DNA of 64,000 bases from Climacium dendroides. Lineage: Eukaryota > Streptophyta > Bryopsida > Hypnales > Climaciaceae. Where the stretch lies: the NCBI GenBank assembly GCA_950106755.1, contig OX467091.1, forward strand, positions 7,953,538 through 8,017,537, written 5' to 3'. The notes beneath the pieces were generated by a model. That model did no database searches. It saw only the letters and a list, made by a program, of their open reading frames with translations, and was not told the origin of the DNA. A program made the translations under genes and the position numbers. Below, piece by piece: positions 38,401 through 50,007 of this stretch (the stretch's first letter is position 1; each line of letters starts with the position of its first letter).

Positions 38401-38640
38401 ATGTGGACTTTACTTTGGAGTTTCTTGGCTAACATTCCGCATCTTCTTTTTTTCACAACAACTTAGTCATTTAATTCTTCATTTCAGCAATTTTTCATCC
38501 TTCAAAAAAAATTAAATTTTTTTTTCAAAAATTACCAATCCTGTCCTACTGCTGCTATGGTATCTTTAGATTGAACACTTTAGGGTTGAAGCTAGGGTCA
38601 AAGACAAACAAACAAAAACCCACAAGAAAGAGAAAAAAGA
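35453..38640. other. AT-rich intergenic block, no gene seen
   Basis: Frames at 35495-35773, 36200-36385, 37097-37306 and 38190-38399 have no recognisable product and follow the local base composition. At about 37960-38400 lies a diverged copy of the repeat found at 1-300 and 23420-23590. The rest shows no repeat partner. Confidence 0.4.
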
Positions 38641-38678
38641 GCGTTAAAAAATTACCGCCCAAGTCAAGTCCCACTCCA

Positions 38679-38783
38679 GGCAGGTGAAGTCTCACCCCAG
38701 GCAGGTCAAGTCCCACCCCAGGCAGGTGAAGTCTCACCCCAGGCAGGTGAAGTCTCACTCCAGGCAAGTGAAGTCAGTCATAC
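38679..38783 (+). repeat. 21-bp minisatellite, about five units, upstream of gene 2
   Basis: Units starting GGCAGGT lie at 38679, 38700, 38721, 38742 and 38763, each 21 bp. They alternate between two forms, 'gaagtctca' and 'caagtccca'. The array ends about 680 bp upstream of the start codon at the entry into GC-rich promoter DNA. On the minus strand it would encode a seven-residue repeat, but without a gene around it. Confidence 0.75.
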
Positions 38784-39061
38784 GGTGAAACTTTTTCCCA
38801 AAGTGAAGCCTTTCAAGTCAATCCGCGGTGACGAACGCGCGCCTTTCCTTGAGAAAACAAAGACCGAGTTTCGTTCGGAGCAGTCCAAAATTGGGTCTTT
38901 TCACCACCAGTTGGTCGTCTCCGTCAAATTCCTGCCTGTTTCGCCGTCACTTCCCCACATCTTGCGACGGAGCCATTAACGCGCCTCAGTCGGTAATCTC
39001 CGTTTTTCTTCCTTTCCGCAATTCCACTTGGTGGCCGCTTTCGGCGACACCGCCGCACCTC

Positions 39062-39402
39062 CCGTAACTTCGGTGACGAACTTGTCATCAGGCGGCAGCA
39101 GGCAGTTCCCGTGTTCTCAAACGTAGTAGGACTTTTTGGGTAGACGTGAAGTTTGCAGCACATTCGTTAGTTGCTTTGAAGGTGGAGATTATTGCTTTTG
39201 AACGAGTTTCTGGTGCTTTTGGCGGGTTGAGTTCCGGTTTCGGCAATCGGCCCTCCCGTCCGTGACTTCGGTGACTTCTCGATCTCAGGCGGCATTTATT
39301 GTGTTCGGAAGCATATTTGATTGGAGCTCATCAAGTTAGCAGCAGCTTCGTTAGGTGGGGATTGTTGCTTTGCATGTGGACGAGCGATCGAGGTTCTGGT
39401 GC
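39062..39402 (+). repeat. Tandem duplication of about 185 bp in the 5' leader of gene 2
   Basis: Two blocks recur in the same order. 'acttcggtgac...tcaggcggca...gtgttc' occurs at 39066-39117 and again at 39258-39306. 'cgttag...gattnttgct...gacgag...tctggtgc' occurs at 39165-39215 and again at 39350-39402. The offset is about 185-190 bp. The inverted copy near 51.6 kb appears to have a single unit. Confidence 0.6.
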
Positions 39403-39464
39403 CTATACACGGGATGCGTTTCGGTTAGGGATTAGTCGTGACAAATGCTTGGGAGCGGGGTTCG

Positions 39465-42400
39465 ATGGGTGGGGCTGCTGAGAAAGGAGGTGCTGCTGCT
39501 GGGAAGTTTGTGAGAGCGCAATACGTGTGCACCCTTCTGCTCGGGCTCAGCATTGTTGTGTACTGCTGCTTCGCCGTCTTTTCGATTGGTGTGATTGACG
39601 TCAACAACCAGGAGCTGCAGAAGCAGCGCCCGCCATGGCCGACGACGTCGCACAGTCCCCTCAGGTACTTTCTTCTTGTGGTTTGAGTGCTTGCGCTTTG
39701 TGGTTTGGAGTAGGAATTTGCAATGCTAGTGTTTGAGGAGATCGAGTGACGGTTTCGTGATTTCCGATGGAAGGAAAAGTGCCAGTTCGTAGGTGTTGTT
39801 TGGCGGCTCGGTCTGTTTTGCTCACGATTATTGGAGAGATGTACTGTAAATGGATTTAGGATTTTTCTCTCGATTAGGGGGCATCTAGCAGAGGGTCGAA
39901 ATTTAGCTTGGTAGATTTGACAGTGAGATCCGAGGATGAGCTTGCACAAGTTGGTCGCAGCTCCGTACTTCTGGAGATGAGTGTTGGTTTTTTCGGCGAA
40001 AAGTCATAAGAAGCGTGCCCAAGCTGCCTGGCAGTGATCGGACACAGGCGGAGAATGTGATGTTCGTCAGCCAGGTTGTAGCTAGACGTTTTCTGAGCTT
40101 GTCTGTCCGCTTCAATTACTCCTAATCGAATTGGGGCAGAAAATGTTTCCATTGGATGCAGATGGAGGTGTTTTGGTTCGCATGTCAGTGAATTCAGATC
40201 CTTGTGAATAGATGAATCCGCAGTACGCTGTATGACCGAATAGAATGAGGTTTAGTAAACCTTGGTTGAAAGCGTGACAATCAAATCTCGGACTTATACC
40301 GGAACCGAGTGTTGGCGAAGGAGTGAGTGTAGGAGAAGCTGCAGTGAGGAGAGTTGAGAGGAGTTGGTTGTTAATTTCTGAATCCAATTTACGAATTTCT
40401 CTTATCCGTTTTAATTTCTTGTTACTTCGAAGTCAAAGGAGTTGAAGTAATCCCTGTGAACGGGAAAGGCCCATTCTAGGGAATGATGCTTTCCAAATTT
40501 GATCTGGTGTAACTCAGAAGGCAATATACAGTCTGTGACCGTTAATTCAAATCCAGTCCTCCCACTCGGAAATAGCTTACATTCTTGCGATCAACATCCA
40601 CTCTCATCGTGTCTCATTTTCCTTGTTATGCCAGTTTTTCACAAATTAATAATCCAAGTCTGTCACTTCCAAATTGCAATTCAAGGATATATCTCCTTTG
40701 CATCAACCGTGATTCCTGAATCCTGGTCCTTCAAGTTGGCAGATATGGACCGATAAGTATTGAACATTATTAGGCATGTCAAGTTGTTGCGACTCTGTTA
40801 TTCTATCCAGTGTTTCAAAATGGGAACGCGACTTGAGATGACAGGAGACGGACGACGAAGACATCTTTGTATCTTCATCTCTTTTACAGTAGACGCCGAC
40901 TGTAGTTGGTTACTGCTGTGCGACTCTGCTATGTTTTGAATAGAAATGCTAAGCTTGGATCGTAAATGTACAGACATAGGACTTTATGATGCTAGCCTTC
41001 GTTTCTCTTACACCCAAGCTGTGGGATGTTTTAGTGCGCGGAGATGGCGAGTATTGCAGAGCAGCAGAAGCAGCAGCGGGAGCAGCAGCTCTGTACTTGT
41101 CAATCATCCCGTCAAGTTCGTCTTCCCTGCCGAGAAAGCTCTGCAAGGCATGGGGACTCTGTTCCGCAAAGGAACGCGACGTATGCGTGAATTGATCGTG
41201 GCTCATCTGTCTGAAGAGACGAGTCTTGCCAGCCTTCGATTGTTTCTGCGAACGCTCCACCGAAGTGGTGCCACAGCACGGGCGGACGTTGTGTTTCTTT
41301 TTCCTGGAGCTCCCATTTCGCAAGAGGTTTTGTCCGTCTTCCAGGAAGAAGAAGCCAGTTTTCAGCGCATGTTGGCTTTGACAGATCCCAATGTGGCTCC
41401 AAAACAGACTGCGTCAGGTGAGTGTTTTTTAAAAACTGATGGTGCATTTGAATCGAAATTGCTTTCGAATCATTGAGAAACCCCAAACTGAAGCCCGGTT
41501 ATTGATACCCTCCAGATGTATCGAATTCAACTCTCTCACCTTTTAACTCAATGGTGTTCAAGCGGGCAGAAGAGGAGCAACATGTTCGTGGGGATGTCAT
41601 CTGGGGCAATCGATCAAGCAACTCCTCTCAAGTGGTTTCAGACATCAAGCCCGTTTGGTCAGGCTTTGGTAGCGTTGCAGGTTTTGAGATGCAGGATTTG
41701 GACCCTCACAACGCATTGAGTGGTTTCTTTGACGATCCTCCTGCGCAAATTCGTCGTTGGGTGTGCTACGAAATGCTACTTGGTATGGTGAGAACCAAAT
41801 ACCGTAATGTCCTTTTGACACAAGTGAAGGGGGTCCTCTTTGTGGGTGATGCTCTTGCTGCCATTCGTAGACGCCAATATTTGTACTTGTCGGCTGAAGA
41901 CCGTTCGTGGTTAGACTTAGATGCGGAGGAGTTTTTGGAGGTGAATTCGACGGGCACGGAATCAGTACATAGAAGAGAGTTGTTATCAGAAGTAGAGGGA
42001 GATGAGGATAAAGACATTGAAGAGGAGATCAACCCTGCTCCGCCGCCGAAACGCAAGTCGAGGAAGCGCGATGTGATTGCTAATGAGCTGAGCAAGGGGT
42101 TGATCCCAAGCGTCTATGGTAACGACTTGTGGCGGTCGCTTGACAAGGCTCACCGGGACAAGGTTGTGGTAAGCAGCAGTTTTGCAATGGGGAGAATTGA
42201 GTATGTCCGCAAACTGGCCAACAAGATGGCCACTGAGATTGTTCGGATAGCTTTGGAGAAGAAGAACCGCCGATCCTTCCATGACAAAGCCGTTCTCAAT
42301 TATTTAGTGCATCAAAGCACTGTGTTAGGGAAGCGTGTCCTGGACCACATGAAGATTGTTCCGAACAAGGACTCGGTGGTTCACTCTTTGGCGGGATCAA

Positions 42401-42615
42401 AGCAACCGCACGCGTTTTGGAAACGGAGAGGGAAAGGCAGTACCGAATACGCCATCATCCAAGGGCTCAACAACACCAGGTCAGCTGAGTCAGATTTGGA
42501 AAGGGGGCGTAAACTTGTTGCGTCGCTCCATAATGACATTTGCCAATCTCCGGCAGAGTCACAAGTGTACCAAGATTGTTTACTGGGTCGTACAGCACCC
42601 AACTTGTATAGATGA
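39465..42615 (+). CDS. Type II membrane protein with a glycosyltransferase-like domain, function unknown
   Basis: Three exons, 39465-39664, 41035-41417 and 41516-42615, join to an uninterrupted 560-aa frame. Introns are 1370 bp (CAG|GTACTT, TTTTAG|) and 98 bp (CAG|GTGAGT, CTCCAG|), in phases 2 and 1. The ATG at 39465 is the first true ATG; the upstream in-frame GTG at 39438 is not a plausible start. The protein has a 20-residue Gly/Ala-rich tail and one membrane span at about 21-44. A serine-rich stem is followed by D-V-V-F-L-F-P-G near 150, an S-G-F-F-D-D-P-P segment, and a block around 288-314 (R-N-V-L-L-T-Q-V-K-G-V-L-F-V-G-D). The last block is laid out like a nucleotide-diphospho-sugar transferase core, but without a clear D-x-D. 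An acidic-then-basic low-complexity linker lies at about 353-381, before a C-terminal block ending in N-K-D-S-V-V-H-S-L-A-G. It resembles uncharacterised plant proteins of about 560 aa; no function is known to me. A Golgi location is inference. Confidence 0.88.
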
Positions 42616-44275
42616 CAAATGTACCATTTTTTTCAGTATTTAATTAGAGGATTGTCCAATGAAGTTTTTCAGTTGTGCTTCTTTTTGGCAGCGGTTCTCG
42701 ATTGGTGCTCTGTGTCTCTGCTTTTTTGTGCTCATTTTCTTAGTTGCTATGGATTAAAGCAAATGTATGTTAAAACTAATTGAAGCGTTGCTAAGTAACT
42801 CTTCAATATTCGACCCCATTTTCTCTGGATCCTTGCTCACTCCGAGCAGCCTCTGACATTCTTCATCCCACGATTGCCACATTTCACGATTGCAACCAGA
42901 ATGCAGATTCTTTTTCTCAGGAAAATAAAATCTTGGAATGGCACTGACTCAAAATCAAACGTTTTTTTCCTGCCGACTGGAGCACGCTGTGCCTGAATAT
43001 TTCACTGTAGACTCGTCTGTACGAATCGATTCCCACATGGAATCAATTCACCAGCGTGGCTGACTGACTGGTCATCAACCAGTCATCAACCAGTCATCAA
43101 CCAGTTAACCAGTCAACTATCTTTAGTCCCTGGCCTTTCTGCAATCTGCATCAGCTCTCACGTTTTTTTTAGGGGTGGCGATCATTTATATTTGCCAGTG
43201 GTGAAGCAACATGTTTCTACATTCATTCATACAGATGAACCTCTTATATATGTTCCTGAAGTAGGGAGTAGAATAATATAAGTTTAACTTTTTGGCTACT
43301 AACAAATAATATATATTCAACTTATCAACATTTTAACAATAATGTATACTCTAATTTTTCAACTTTTTGGCTATTCTAACACATACTTAGCAAGGTATGT
43401 TTACAAAAGATGTTTGGAAAAATTCATGATGTTCTATGAGTTTAAGAAGTAGAAATTGGTCCAATTTGACCTTTACTAAAAACAAGGACTTTGTGTAGAA
43501 TCAATTTTTTTCTTCTAGTGATCTAATTGGATGATTTTGTATGTAGCCTATGTTTAAATGTCTCTTAAAAATTTGGACCCTACACAAACATCATCATTGT
43601 ATTGTTTGTATTAGAAGTGGAAGGTAGAAACTACAAACCCTTAGGAAATAACATTGGGTCAGTTGAGTATTTGGGATGTTTTTAAAGTTTTACTATCTAT
43701 ATTCCTTTAATTTCTATGGTGAATCAATTTTTCAAATTCCAAGTCAATTTTTTTTTCCTATTTTTCCTATTAATATAAATTTTAATAGATTTTTTCACTA
43801 GTTCACTATAGTCAACCTAGAGTTGCCCTTCATTGGGGTACATTTCTAATAAATTTAGCTTTAGTATAAAATTGGTAGACTCCACTACCCACATTGATAT
43901 TGATTTTACAAATGTATGCATAACTTTTTGACCATTTTTCTACTTTGTGCAAAAATTAGCTTCATGAGAAGGTGCTTGAATTTCCCACTTCTATAAAAAA
44001 AATATTAAATAAAATCATGGGACAAAATGTTTGAGGGGCCTTGTGTAAAATTGCTTACGGACCATTTTGACACTCTCAAAACTTTAGGGGTAAAATCTAA
44101 AAATTTTCTTTGAGGATCTAAAAGGTGAAATTCTATAACAAATAGACTATTAGAGTGAAAATCTCATATTTCTTAATGCTTATTGAGGTAACAAATATAG
44201 AAGTTCATTTGTGTTTTTTGTAGAAATGTAAATTTTTTTGGTGGTAAATTGATCACCAACTTTTGATATCAAGGA
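42616..44275. other. 3' flank of gene 2 and AT-rich spacer
   Basis: The first few hundred bases are GC-richer and contain the probable 3' untranslated region, with AATAAA in 'gaaaataaaatc' near 42924. At 43069-43110 the 12-mer CAGTCATCAACC is repeated about three times. From 43260 the DNA is AT-rich. A right-type TTAA-element end (ACTTTAGGGGTAAAA) lies at about 44082-44095, with no matching left end located. Confidence 0.45.
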
Positions 44276-44809
44276 TTAACCCTTAAAGAACATTTTATAT
44301 TCTTGCATAATCAAACTTTATTAGTTTTCTATATAAAAACACATCTTTTAAAAATTGATAATTTTTCTCATGTAAAATACACTCAAATTTTAATTACATT
44401 TTTCCATAACTATAAAATTAAAATTAAATTTATATTATTTCTTTTAATTTTGTAAGAATCATAGTGATTATAATTTTCTCTAAATAGTACAATCTTTTTA
44501 GCAATATTGGAGATGATAGTGATAAACGTCATGGGTGTAATTAGTGTATTCCTTGAGCTCACACTAAGAGAAATTCAATAGAAAAGTTCAAATAATTTAT
44601 TGTGATTTTAAGCTTTCAAGATGCAACTTTCAAAGTGTCATAAAAATTACAATTTTAACAATTTAAAAAAAGTTAAATTAGAATGTATAGTAGATTATTA
44701 TAACTATATCTTCTTAGTCAAATTTAAAGACATTTAAATTTAGACTATATAAAAATCAAGATTTATTCTAACCATGACCCTTGTGCTTGGTTTGTCCTTT
44801 AAGGGTTAA
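44276..44809 (+). mobile_element. TTAA element, family F (534 bp)
   Basis: It begins TTAACCCTTAAAGAAC at 44276 and ends GTCCTTTAAGGGTTAA at 44809, with intact TTAA on both sides. The interior is AT-rich and non-coding. Confidence 0.72.
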
Positions 44810-44861
44810 GGTGTGCTCTAAAAAATCTGCCACTTTTTGCTATTTTGCATATTAATTAATA

Positions 44862-45425
44862 CTTCCTCTGTCCCAAAATGATCTTCATGTTGGCTTTAAT
44901 TTTTTGTTCCAAAATGATCTTCTTGTTGCACTTTGTGCCCTTATGAATTGGTCAAATTTGGTTCTCAATTGCTATTTGGGACCAACAAAATAACTCTAAG
45001 TAGTAGTTCCCCCTCCATGTAAACATCAATCAAAAGACAAATGAAATGACTAAAGGAGTGATTCAACATTGTTCAAACTTATTTTTTGCAACTCTTTGAA
45101 AATTGCTTGATTGAAGGGGATGAAGCTTTGGGAAGTGGATCAAAGGGCCATTTATGGTCTTAAGCATATACTAAGTGTCTACAAAATGAAAACCTCACAC
45201 TCAACAATTAATTGCCCATTGGTGCTCCTTGAAAATGTCTCCCAAAATCTACTTTTCAATATTCCAAAACTACACTTTGAAAAAGGCTCCAAAACTCAAA
45301 GTTTCTAGAATGCTAGGAGTATTCCAAAATCTACTTATAGTACAAAATTGGGTTTTTTAATGTTATTTTTAGCGTTAGTTTAGAACAATTTACCCAATAG
45401 GAAGATCATTTTGGGGCAGAGGTAG
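44862..45425. mobile_element. Stowaway-like MITE (564 bp, TA target duplication)
   Basis: The left terminus is CTTCCTCTGTCCCAAAATGA and the complement of the right terminus is CTACCTCTGCCCCAAAATGA, with 22 of the first 25 positions or more agreeing. TA lies directly outside both ends (44860-44861, 45426-45427). This closely follows the plant Stowaway terminus, CTCCCTCCGTCCC followed by an AAAAT run, of the Tc1/mariner class. A second internal 'tccaaaatgatcttcttg' near 44908 repeats the subterminal motif. Non-coding; the frame at 45111-45308 has no support. Confidence 0.85.
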
Positions 45426-45989
45426 TATTAAACTAGTCAAATTTTCATGTTTTGTTGACAAGTGAAAAGAGGTTTCAATGCTCTAAAGACTGCAATATTT
45501 GGATATTGTATGCAAAAGTAATGAAGAATCAAAGTCTTTTTAGTAGATGTTTTAAAAAATTTCTTCCACATAGGTACAAATTGATTTTAGAGATGTACAT
45601 AGAGTGATGATGGTGGCTAGTAGACAAGATGTGGTTTTGGAGGTGCCTATTTTATCATCACTTCAAATAAAAAATCAAACCAATCCCGTTGACATTGTAA
45701 AAGATTTTACATTTTTACAAGGTGAAAACATCCAAAACCATCCCTATACCCATTTTTGATGAGTAGACTTCCATTGAAAGTGTCCCCTAAAGTGCCATTA
45801 AACCATTCCCTTAGTTAATTGCAATTTTTTGACTGTTGCTTCTCTAAATTTTGGTGTCATGACCAAATTAAGTAAAAGTTTAAAAGGCCTAGGAGCTTCT
45901 ATTTTGAAAATTCATAGGAATTACTGTAACATATCTTATCCCTAATTTTTATTTTTTCCAAACTAAGATTTCATGATTTTCAATAGCTA

Positions 45990-46745
45990 GTATTACAAAA
46001 ATGTTTTATCTTGAAAAAATTGCCTCCAACTATGCTTTTTCTTATAGATCATACTTTTGTTTATATGTGAAGCTTTGATTTGTTCCATTTGAATTAGTGA
46101 TGTGAAAGTTATAAACAATCTTGTTTTTTGGGCAAACTAAGCAACTTCTTGAAAAAATAACTTACAAGATTCATATTGGGATGCAATTTTCAGAATGGGA
46201 TTCACATTGGGATGCAATTATATTTCAGAATTTTTCCAAAAAATTGTTTGACAAGGTTAAGTTTGCTTGCTAGAACAATCTCACCTTTGGAATTATTGTG
46301 TTTTAATCCCATCTTAGGCCTTAACCGTTTAGTTTTCTTTTCAATCTTGGACTTACTTCTACTTAACAATTTTTTAAAGAATGAAAATCAAGTGTATTTA
46401 AAAAAAATTCCTAGACTTTCAACTTAATTCTTCAATATAATTCTTTTTTAATTTAAAGTCCATAGTGCAAATTTTTTTCACAAGTCATCTGAAATTGTAG
46501 GCTAGTGTTAAAAAAAATAAAAAAATAAAAAACACTTTGAACTTCATGAAGTTTGATGATATAGATTGAGAGATATCTATATGATCAAACTTCATGAAGT
46601 TTTACAACATGATCTCAAACAAGTAAATTGCAAGATCTTACAAATAGATCTTAATTTTTTTTAATTTCCTTGAGTCAATACAACACAAACAACAATTTTG
46701 AGTGTTTTTTGACATAAAAATGGCCTTGGGCCTTTAAGGGGTTAA
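45990..46745 (+). mobile_element. TTAA element, family D copy, left end lost
   Basis: The right end GGCCTTGGGCCTTTAAGGGG + TTAA at 46745 is intact. The interior follows 7480-8137, with a local 24-bp duplication of 'attcacattgggatgcaatt' near 46165-46220. The left limit is approximate. Confidence 0.65.
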
Positions 46746-47615
46746 GTAAGGAAATAATGAACTACTTATATGAACGTTTTCAATGAGTTATTGTGTGGAG
46801 CACAATGGACAACGATTGATTAGCAAACTCATTGTAATTATTGTACTTTACTAGCAACTTAGGCACTTAAGTGCCTAATATTTAATTAAAGTCCAAAACT
46901 AAGGTTAAGCAAAATTAAAATTTAATTTATACTATTTTGGCATTGATTCAAAATTTAATAAAGTATAGGCATTTGGCTACATTTAGATACTCTATTTAAT
47001 GGTTTTATAAAGAATAAGAAGTCGTCTATTCATAAAATGCATAGAATATCAAGACCAAGTTGTTATAAATGACCAACACGTCTTTAAAGAAGGATATTGT
47101 GATTCCTCATTCATCAATTGTAATTTCCAAATATTAGGCAAGACAGGGAGATCATTTCTTAAAAAATTAGGCAAAAATTATTATAATTATTTTCTGCCGA
47201 AGCTGCTAGTAAGATATGGTATGTCATTGAACAAATACAATTTATTTGTTCAAAACTGAATTATTCACTTAGTTTCAGATGTCTTTCATTTGCGAACTCT
47301 CTTTTCACAGCATTGCAAATGAAACAAGTAGTCAAAATCAGCAGCTCGAAAACAAGTCAAGTGAACCCCAAAACCCAAACAACCTTCCTCTCCTGCAGAA
47401 GAAAACGCAGGAATTTGGAAATTCATCACTTGAAGACTACAGTAGTGATATTTGGAAAATTTTGAATTCTTATTTGAATTCAGAGGCCTTGAATTGATGT
47501 GCTGAATTGAGAAAAATAACTATCTGGTGAAAAGGTGCAACCCCCTTGCCCCTGCCCCCCTCTCATTTTTTATTTAAATTTTTTTTCAGACCATAGATCT
47601 TCTCATAGAAAAATA
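46746..47615. other. AT-rich spacer with one short unassigned frame
   Basis: A 72-codon frame at 47279-47497 (Ser/Asn/Gln-rich, starting after 'tttcag') has composition slightly unlike the surroundings and could be an exon remnant. Nothing connects it to other exons, so it is not called as a gene. Confidence 0.25.
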
Positions 47616-47639
47616 AATAAAATCAATATTCAAGCCATC

Positions 47640-47995
47640 AATATGGGATACAAATACCTATACAAAAACAGATATGGATATGGAAGACAGATATGGATAC
47701 ATGTATAGAAGATAGGTATGGGTATGGATATGAATACGACTATGGATATATGTACAGAAGATGGATACGAATATAGAAAAAAGATACAGGTATAAATATG
47801 GATACAAGTACAAGTATGAGTACGGTTACAAAAGATGTACATGTACATACTAAAATCCCATATCAATTGCAGAACCCCATGTTAATTTGAAATTACAAAT
47901 TAGGGAGGGGGAGATGTTTAGGGTTTGGGTGTGGGTTTGGGTGTGGGTGTGAATTTTGGTTGGGTTGGGGTTGGGTTGGGGTTGGGTTGGGGAAT
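47640..47995 (+). repeat. Simple repeats: ATGGATA-type tract and a G-rich minisatellite
   Basis: At about 47640-47850 the sequence is a degenerate repeat of 'gatatggatac/agaag' words. At 47918-47993 follow GGGTGTGGGTTT and then GGGTTGGGGTT units repeated about eight times. The G-rich + strand has many closely spaced runs of three to four G and could form G-quadruplex structures. The apparent Tyr/Ser-rich minus-strand frame here is a repeat artefact. Confidence 0.7.
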
Positions 47996-49544
47996 TAAAA
48001 AAAATATTTAATTTGAGTTGGGAGGTGGGATAAACCTTTGCCTCACTGTCCACTCAAAAGACAGGGTGAAACTATATTACAGCGAGACCAAAGTAACCAT
48101 GATGAGGAGAAACAATGACGACTATGAAAACAGTGGGAATTTGGCCCAAAAATTTCTCCCAGATGTCTACGTTTGGTGCTTGGAGAAGGTCGAAGAGAAA
48201 CTGCAGGGTTTGCAGCACACGGCCTGTTGTACTCCTCCATTCCTAGTATAGAAGTAGATCTTGTAATCTGTAATAACCAAAAAGCTGCAAATTTCAACTG
48301 TGGTGTGTTCTCTAAGCCTAAAGAGAATCCATCAACTCTGTCGATTGCAGATTGATCATGAGAATTCATGCACACTTCACTTGAAATTTCAAACACTACT
48401 GACATCAATTATATGAAAGCAATTGAAAGCACACCTCTAAAAGCAGATTTCATCCTCATGTCATGTGCTTCATTGTATGTGCTCACCTCAAGAATGCTCT
48501 AGGAACACAAATTAGTGCTGAAGAGTTGTGTGGCTCTTCATGAATCCACCATACAAAAGAAGTAAATTATAGGAAGTCAACAAGACCTTGACGAAGAACA
48601 ATTCAAATTCAATTAAAGGAGCACTGTATGTACTAGAAGCTACAATGAAAGTGCTGGAATATTTGAACTACATTATAATGTATAAAGTAGATACTCAATT
48701 AGTCATAATGCAACAAGAACCAAATCTAATGCACCTCATCCATAATGTCTCAAAGAGTGGCTTGTGCCTCAAAAGGTTACTCCTTGCACCCCCAATTTTT
48801 TTGATGATACTTTTTTGATAGGAAATTTTCATTGCCTCAATGCAATCCCAATCTCTTACCCAATTTTTGGCAACTTTGCAAAAGACATCTTTTACATGAC
48901 TAACAATTCTCTTAGCCTATTTTAAGTTGGATGGCAAAGTGCTTGGAATCTTCATGTACGACTTGGACCCTGGATTTTTGGTCTAGTCTCTAATAGGCTA
49001 AGAGTCAATCCATTTCTATTTTTGAAGAACAAAAAATTGAAAATTATTCCTCTTGTTTGATCAAAAATCACAAAAATCAAGACATTGTACAGTAAGTCAT
49101 CACTTGAATTGTGAAGGATAGTACTTGGGAGTCTTTGACTTCCATAGTAAGAGCAAACACTTTTTTAGTCACATCCCAAAGTATAGTGATTGCTCTATTA
49201 AAAACAATATCACAATGATATCACAGTTTATCCAAGGTTTTGCGCAATTTAATTTGAACTCAAACCACCTCTTCTTTTTATAAGATAAACATATTTTTAA
49301 GACATATTTATATTGTGCATAGCTACTTCTAATGTTATTCCAAGGTTTTCTAAGGTAAATGCAATGTATTACCCTAATTCTTATTTTGAATCAACTTAGA
49401 AGGCCATATTCATTATATTGAGACTTTTTGCAGATTTTGAGACAGAATGCTAAATATTATAAATTCATTTACAAAAATAATAATTAAACCAAGAATAAAT
49501 AATGTTCAAATAGAGGCAAAAGTATAGTACAATGGGTTTGCAAA
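47996..49544. other. Spacer, no gene supported
   Basis: Frames at 48018-48251 and 48588-48818 are short and without recognisable domains. The part from 48030 to 48360 is GC-richer and may be another gene scrap next to the pseudogenic cluster. Confidence 0.3.
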
Positions 49545-49998
49545 TACCTTGCCTTTCTTGTGCTCTTGAAGAAGATGACTCTTTCTTCTTGAGTAGTCCC
49601 TTGCGGACTTGAAGGAGCATTGCCTTCATCTTCTGTTGTGAATTAATTGTTTTCAATGCAAATTCTTTGTATCCTTCACACTCCTTTAGGCCAGATATTT
49701 TTGGAGAAACTTCTTACGCTCTTGGATAAGCAGAGTCTTCGTCTTCTTCCCTCCATGAATTTCTTGGAGAAATTTCTCGCAGTCTTGCAATAACAATGCT
49801 TCTTTTGAGCTGCAATTTTATTGAATAGCTTGCCATTCACGTTGTGAAGCAATGCAACTCTGTTCTTTGATTTGTCAACTTTGGCAAGTAACACCTTATT
49901 TGTTCTCATGAGATTGCAGATCCATTCCTAAGCAACTTTTGTCGCCTCCCTCAGCTTTTCAAACGCTATTGAGCTCCTATACTTAAGGATTTCTCCCT
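49545..49998 (-). pseudogene. Decayed exon of a charged, probably coiled-coil protein
   Basis: Reading the minus strand from 49998, a continuous protein-like sequence runs for about 150 codons, broken by one in-frame stop (KVA*EWIC) and two frame changes. The pieces are rich in Lys, Glu, Leu and Gln with heptad-like spacing (I-L-K-Y-R-S-S-I-A-F-E-K-L-R-E-A, then C-E-K-F-L-Q-E-I, then I-N-S-Q-Q-K-M-K-A-M-L-L-Q-V-R-K). The last piece ends at a donor-like AG|GTATTTGC near 49546. It directly adjoins the inverted copy of gene 2's 5' end but has no counterpart in gene 2. I do not recognise the parent gene. Confidence 0.5.
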
Positions 49999-50007
49999 CA
50001 TGCTGCG

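Noticed and set aside
38555..38767. Minus-strand frame with seven-residue repeats (L-P-G-V-R-L-H)
   Set aside because: It is the direct product of the 21-bp minisatellite, with no gene context.
39425..39949. 174-codon minus-strand frame opposite exon 1 of gene 2, and its counterpart at 51185-51547
   Set aside because: It is a shadow of exon 1 and flanking intron. The sense-strand gene model with spliced introns explains the region fully.
39874..40152. 92-codon minus-strand frame, with a closely similar protein at 50519-50731 on the plus strand, looking like a conserved gene pair
   Set aside because: Both are intron 1 sequence of gene 2 and its inverted duplicate read backwards. The similarity comes from DNA duplication, and the frames are not kept in step.
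47630..47866. Tyr/Ile-rich minus-strand frame resembling a membrane peptide
   Set aside because: It is the translation of a degenerate ATGGATA simple repeat.
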